Shown here in pieces: positions 7,309-8,106 of a stretch of DNA of 8,106 nt. Both the position numbers and the translations under genes were made by a program. A model generated the notes under the pieces. It was not told where the DNA came from, did not search any database, and saw only the letters and a list, made by a program, of their open reading frames with translations. Numbering within the stretch: position 1 is the first letter of the stretch; every line of letters begins with the position of its first letter. Location: NCBI RefSeq assembly GCF_003463825.1, contig NZ_QSDY01000074.1:1-8106 (forward strand). The letters run 5' to 3'. Source of the stretch: Veillonella sp. AM51-8BH. Lineage in GTDB: Bacteria > Bacillota > Negativicutes > Veillonellales > Veillonellaceae.

Positions 7309-7316
7309 TATTCTTA
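7290..7316. promoter_or_regulatory. Overlapping inverted repeats across the promoter; candidate operator
   Basis: ATAATTCT (7290-7297) and AGAATTAT (7304-7311) are perfect 8-bp arms around 6 nt. Overlapping them, TTAGAAT-T-ATTCTTA (7302-7316) is a 7-1-7 inverted repeat with one asymmetric position. It matches the PerR-type consensus TTATAATnATTATAA at 11 of 14 defined bases. Both cover the spacer or -10 of the candidate promoter, where a bound repressor would block RNA polymerase. The assignment to the Fur/PerR family is inferred from the motif alone. Confidence 0.4.
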
Positions 7317-7331
7317 TAATGAATACTAACT

Positions 7332-7386
7332 ATCGAATATAAGTAATCTTCAAAATTCGATTTAAATGATAAACTATATCGTATAG
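7332..7386 (+). repeat. Inverted repeats in the leader of the membrane protein gene
   Basis: ATCGAAT (7332-7338) pairs with ATTCGAT (7355-7361) around a 16-nt loop, and CTATA-TCG-TATAG (7374-7386) is a second small palindrome. Both would lie in the roughly 105-nt untranslated leader. The stems are short and AT-rich; no riboswitch class is recognised. The rest of 7171-7421 shows no gene. Confidence 0.3.
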
Positions 7387-7421
7387 ATTAATTTTTAGAT
7401 GATGTTTTTGAGAGGTATATG

Positions 7422-8024
7422 ATGGATCAAGTTACAACAAAACAGCAAAAAAGTATTTACCATATCTTTATATGGATTGCTGTATTATCCTTAATTATGA
7501 TTGGTTTATTAGAGTGGGGTTACATCGCAGGCGGGCGTGCTTTTGGTAACTACAAAGTTTATACTGGTCTTGTGCCATGGTGTACGTGGATTGTGATGAC
7601 CTATTTAGCAACTCGTCCTAAATGGTTTACAAGCCGTTATAATTTAGGTGATATGTATAAGGTGCATCGTGCATTAGGTATGGCAACTGTGGCTGTTATT
7701 GCATTCCATTTATACCTCTATTTCGGTAAAGCTACTAAATCTATCCTCGGTTGGTGGGGTGGCTATGTAGCCCTTACTTCCTTCGGTATTGGTACAATCT
7801 CTGGCCTTGCGTTCTTAACTCCAAAACTTAGAAAAGTAACTGCATCTAGCCGTAATATTGGTATTTGGTTGCACCGTTTCAACTTAGTTGCATTAGTTGC
7901 TGCAGATATTCATATCCATGGCTTTACAAGAATTTCCAAAATGGTACCATTCCTTCAAGTGTTTGATATCATTACATATGGTCTTGTGATTTATTGCATC
8001 TACTTGATGTTTAAAAAGAAATAA
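7422..8024 (+). CDS. Stand-alone ferric-reductase-like di-heme membrane protein
   Basis: A 200-residue integral membrane protein with six hydrophobic segments (about residues 13-34, 46-64, 83-103, 113-134, 150-168, 178-197). H82 and H96 lie in VHRALGMATVAVIAFH (H-x13-H), and H151 with H164 or H166 in LHRFNLVALVAADIHIH (H-x12-H or H-x14-H). This is the bis-heme pattern of the ferric reductase/NADPH oxidase transmembrane family, also seen in MsrQ. The protein ends straight after the last helix with a lysine tail, so the FAD- and NAD(P)H-binding domains of full reductases are absent; a separate flavoprotein or quinol would have to supply electrons. The ATG at 7422 is preferred over the one at 7419 because GAGAGG (7410-7415) is then 6 nt away instead of 3. 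It has its own promoter and terminator, and two stop codons in tandem. The substrate is unknown; iron reduction is one possibility among several. Confidence 0.8.
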   Translation: MDQVTTKQQKSIYHIFIWIAVLSLIMIGLLEWGYIAGGRAFGNYKVYTGLVPWCTWIVMTYLATRPKWFTSRYNLGDMYKVHRALGMATVAVIAFHLYLYFGKATKSILGWWGGYVALTSFGIGTISGLAFLTPKLRKVTASSRNIGIWLHRFNLVALVAADIHIHGFTRISKMVPFLQVFDIITYGLVIYCIYLMFKKK

Positions 8025-8036
8025 TAAGATATATAC

Positions 8037-8070
8037 AAATCCCTTCTGTATTATACAGAAGGGATTTTTT
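8037..8070 (+). terminator. Intrinsic terminator of the ferric-reductase-like gene
   Basis: A perfect 14-bp stem (8037-8050 with 8054-8067) closes a TTA loop and merges into six T (8065-8070). It starts 12 nt after the stop codon, so the gene upstream is probably a single-gene transcript. The remaining 36 bases of the window are AT-rich with no visible feature. Confidence 0.9.
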
Positions 8071-8106
8071 CGTTATATTTTTATTTTCTAAGAAATAAAA
8101 TATTCT

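Overview
The window is a respiratory nitrate reductase locus, apparently from a low-GC anaerobe with Firmicutes-type signals: strong AAGGAGG ribosome sites, AT-rich intergenic DNA and tight stem-loop plus T-tract terminators. Gene order and protein character look most like Veillonella or a close relative in the Negativicutes. That assignment rests on recognition and was not checked by a search. All genes are on the + strand, all appear intact, and there is no sign of a mobile element, CRISPR array, tRNA or rRNA.

Layout. (1) Positions 1-125 are very AT-rich and hold candidate promoter elements and a small palindrome. (2) Positions 126-812 encode a Crp/Fnr-family regulator that lacks the iron-sulfur cysteines of true FNR and carries a CRP-like recognition helix. 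(3) Positions 813-883 hold a strong intrinsic terminator whose T-tract ends only about 10 nt before the narG Shine-Dalgarno. (4) Positions 884-7170 are narG-narH-narJ-narI, with overlaps of 11, 1 and 4 nt, so a translationally coupled operon. (5) Positions 7171-7421 hold the operon terminator, then a good sigma-70-type promoter with overlapping inverted repeats. (6) Positions 7422-8024 encode a stand-alone membrane protein of the ferric-reductase-like di-heme type. It is followed at once by its own terminator, so it is probably monocistronic.

How the genes work together. NarI (di-heme cytochrome b) oxidises menaquinol in the membrane. Electrons pass through the four Fe-S clusters of NarH and the FS0 cluster of NarG to the Mo-bisMGD site, where nitrate is reduced to nitrite on the cytoplasmic side. 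NarJ is the private chaperone for cofactor insertion and assembly. The upstream regulator is the obvious candidate to control the operon, but its signal cannot be read from sequence. The membrane protein downstream has its own transcription signals and may be only a neighbour.

No nitrate/nitrite transporter (NarK), molybdenum-cofactor gene or NarX/NarL-type two-component system lies in the window. The core is a well-known system. The parts most worth a second look are the terminator directly in front of narG, the identity of the cysteine-poor regulator, and the flavin-less reductase module with a Fur/PerR-like motif over its promoter. I did not find evidence of a wholly new system.
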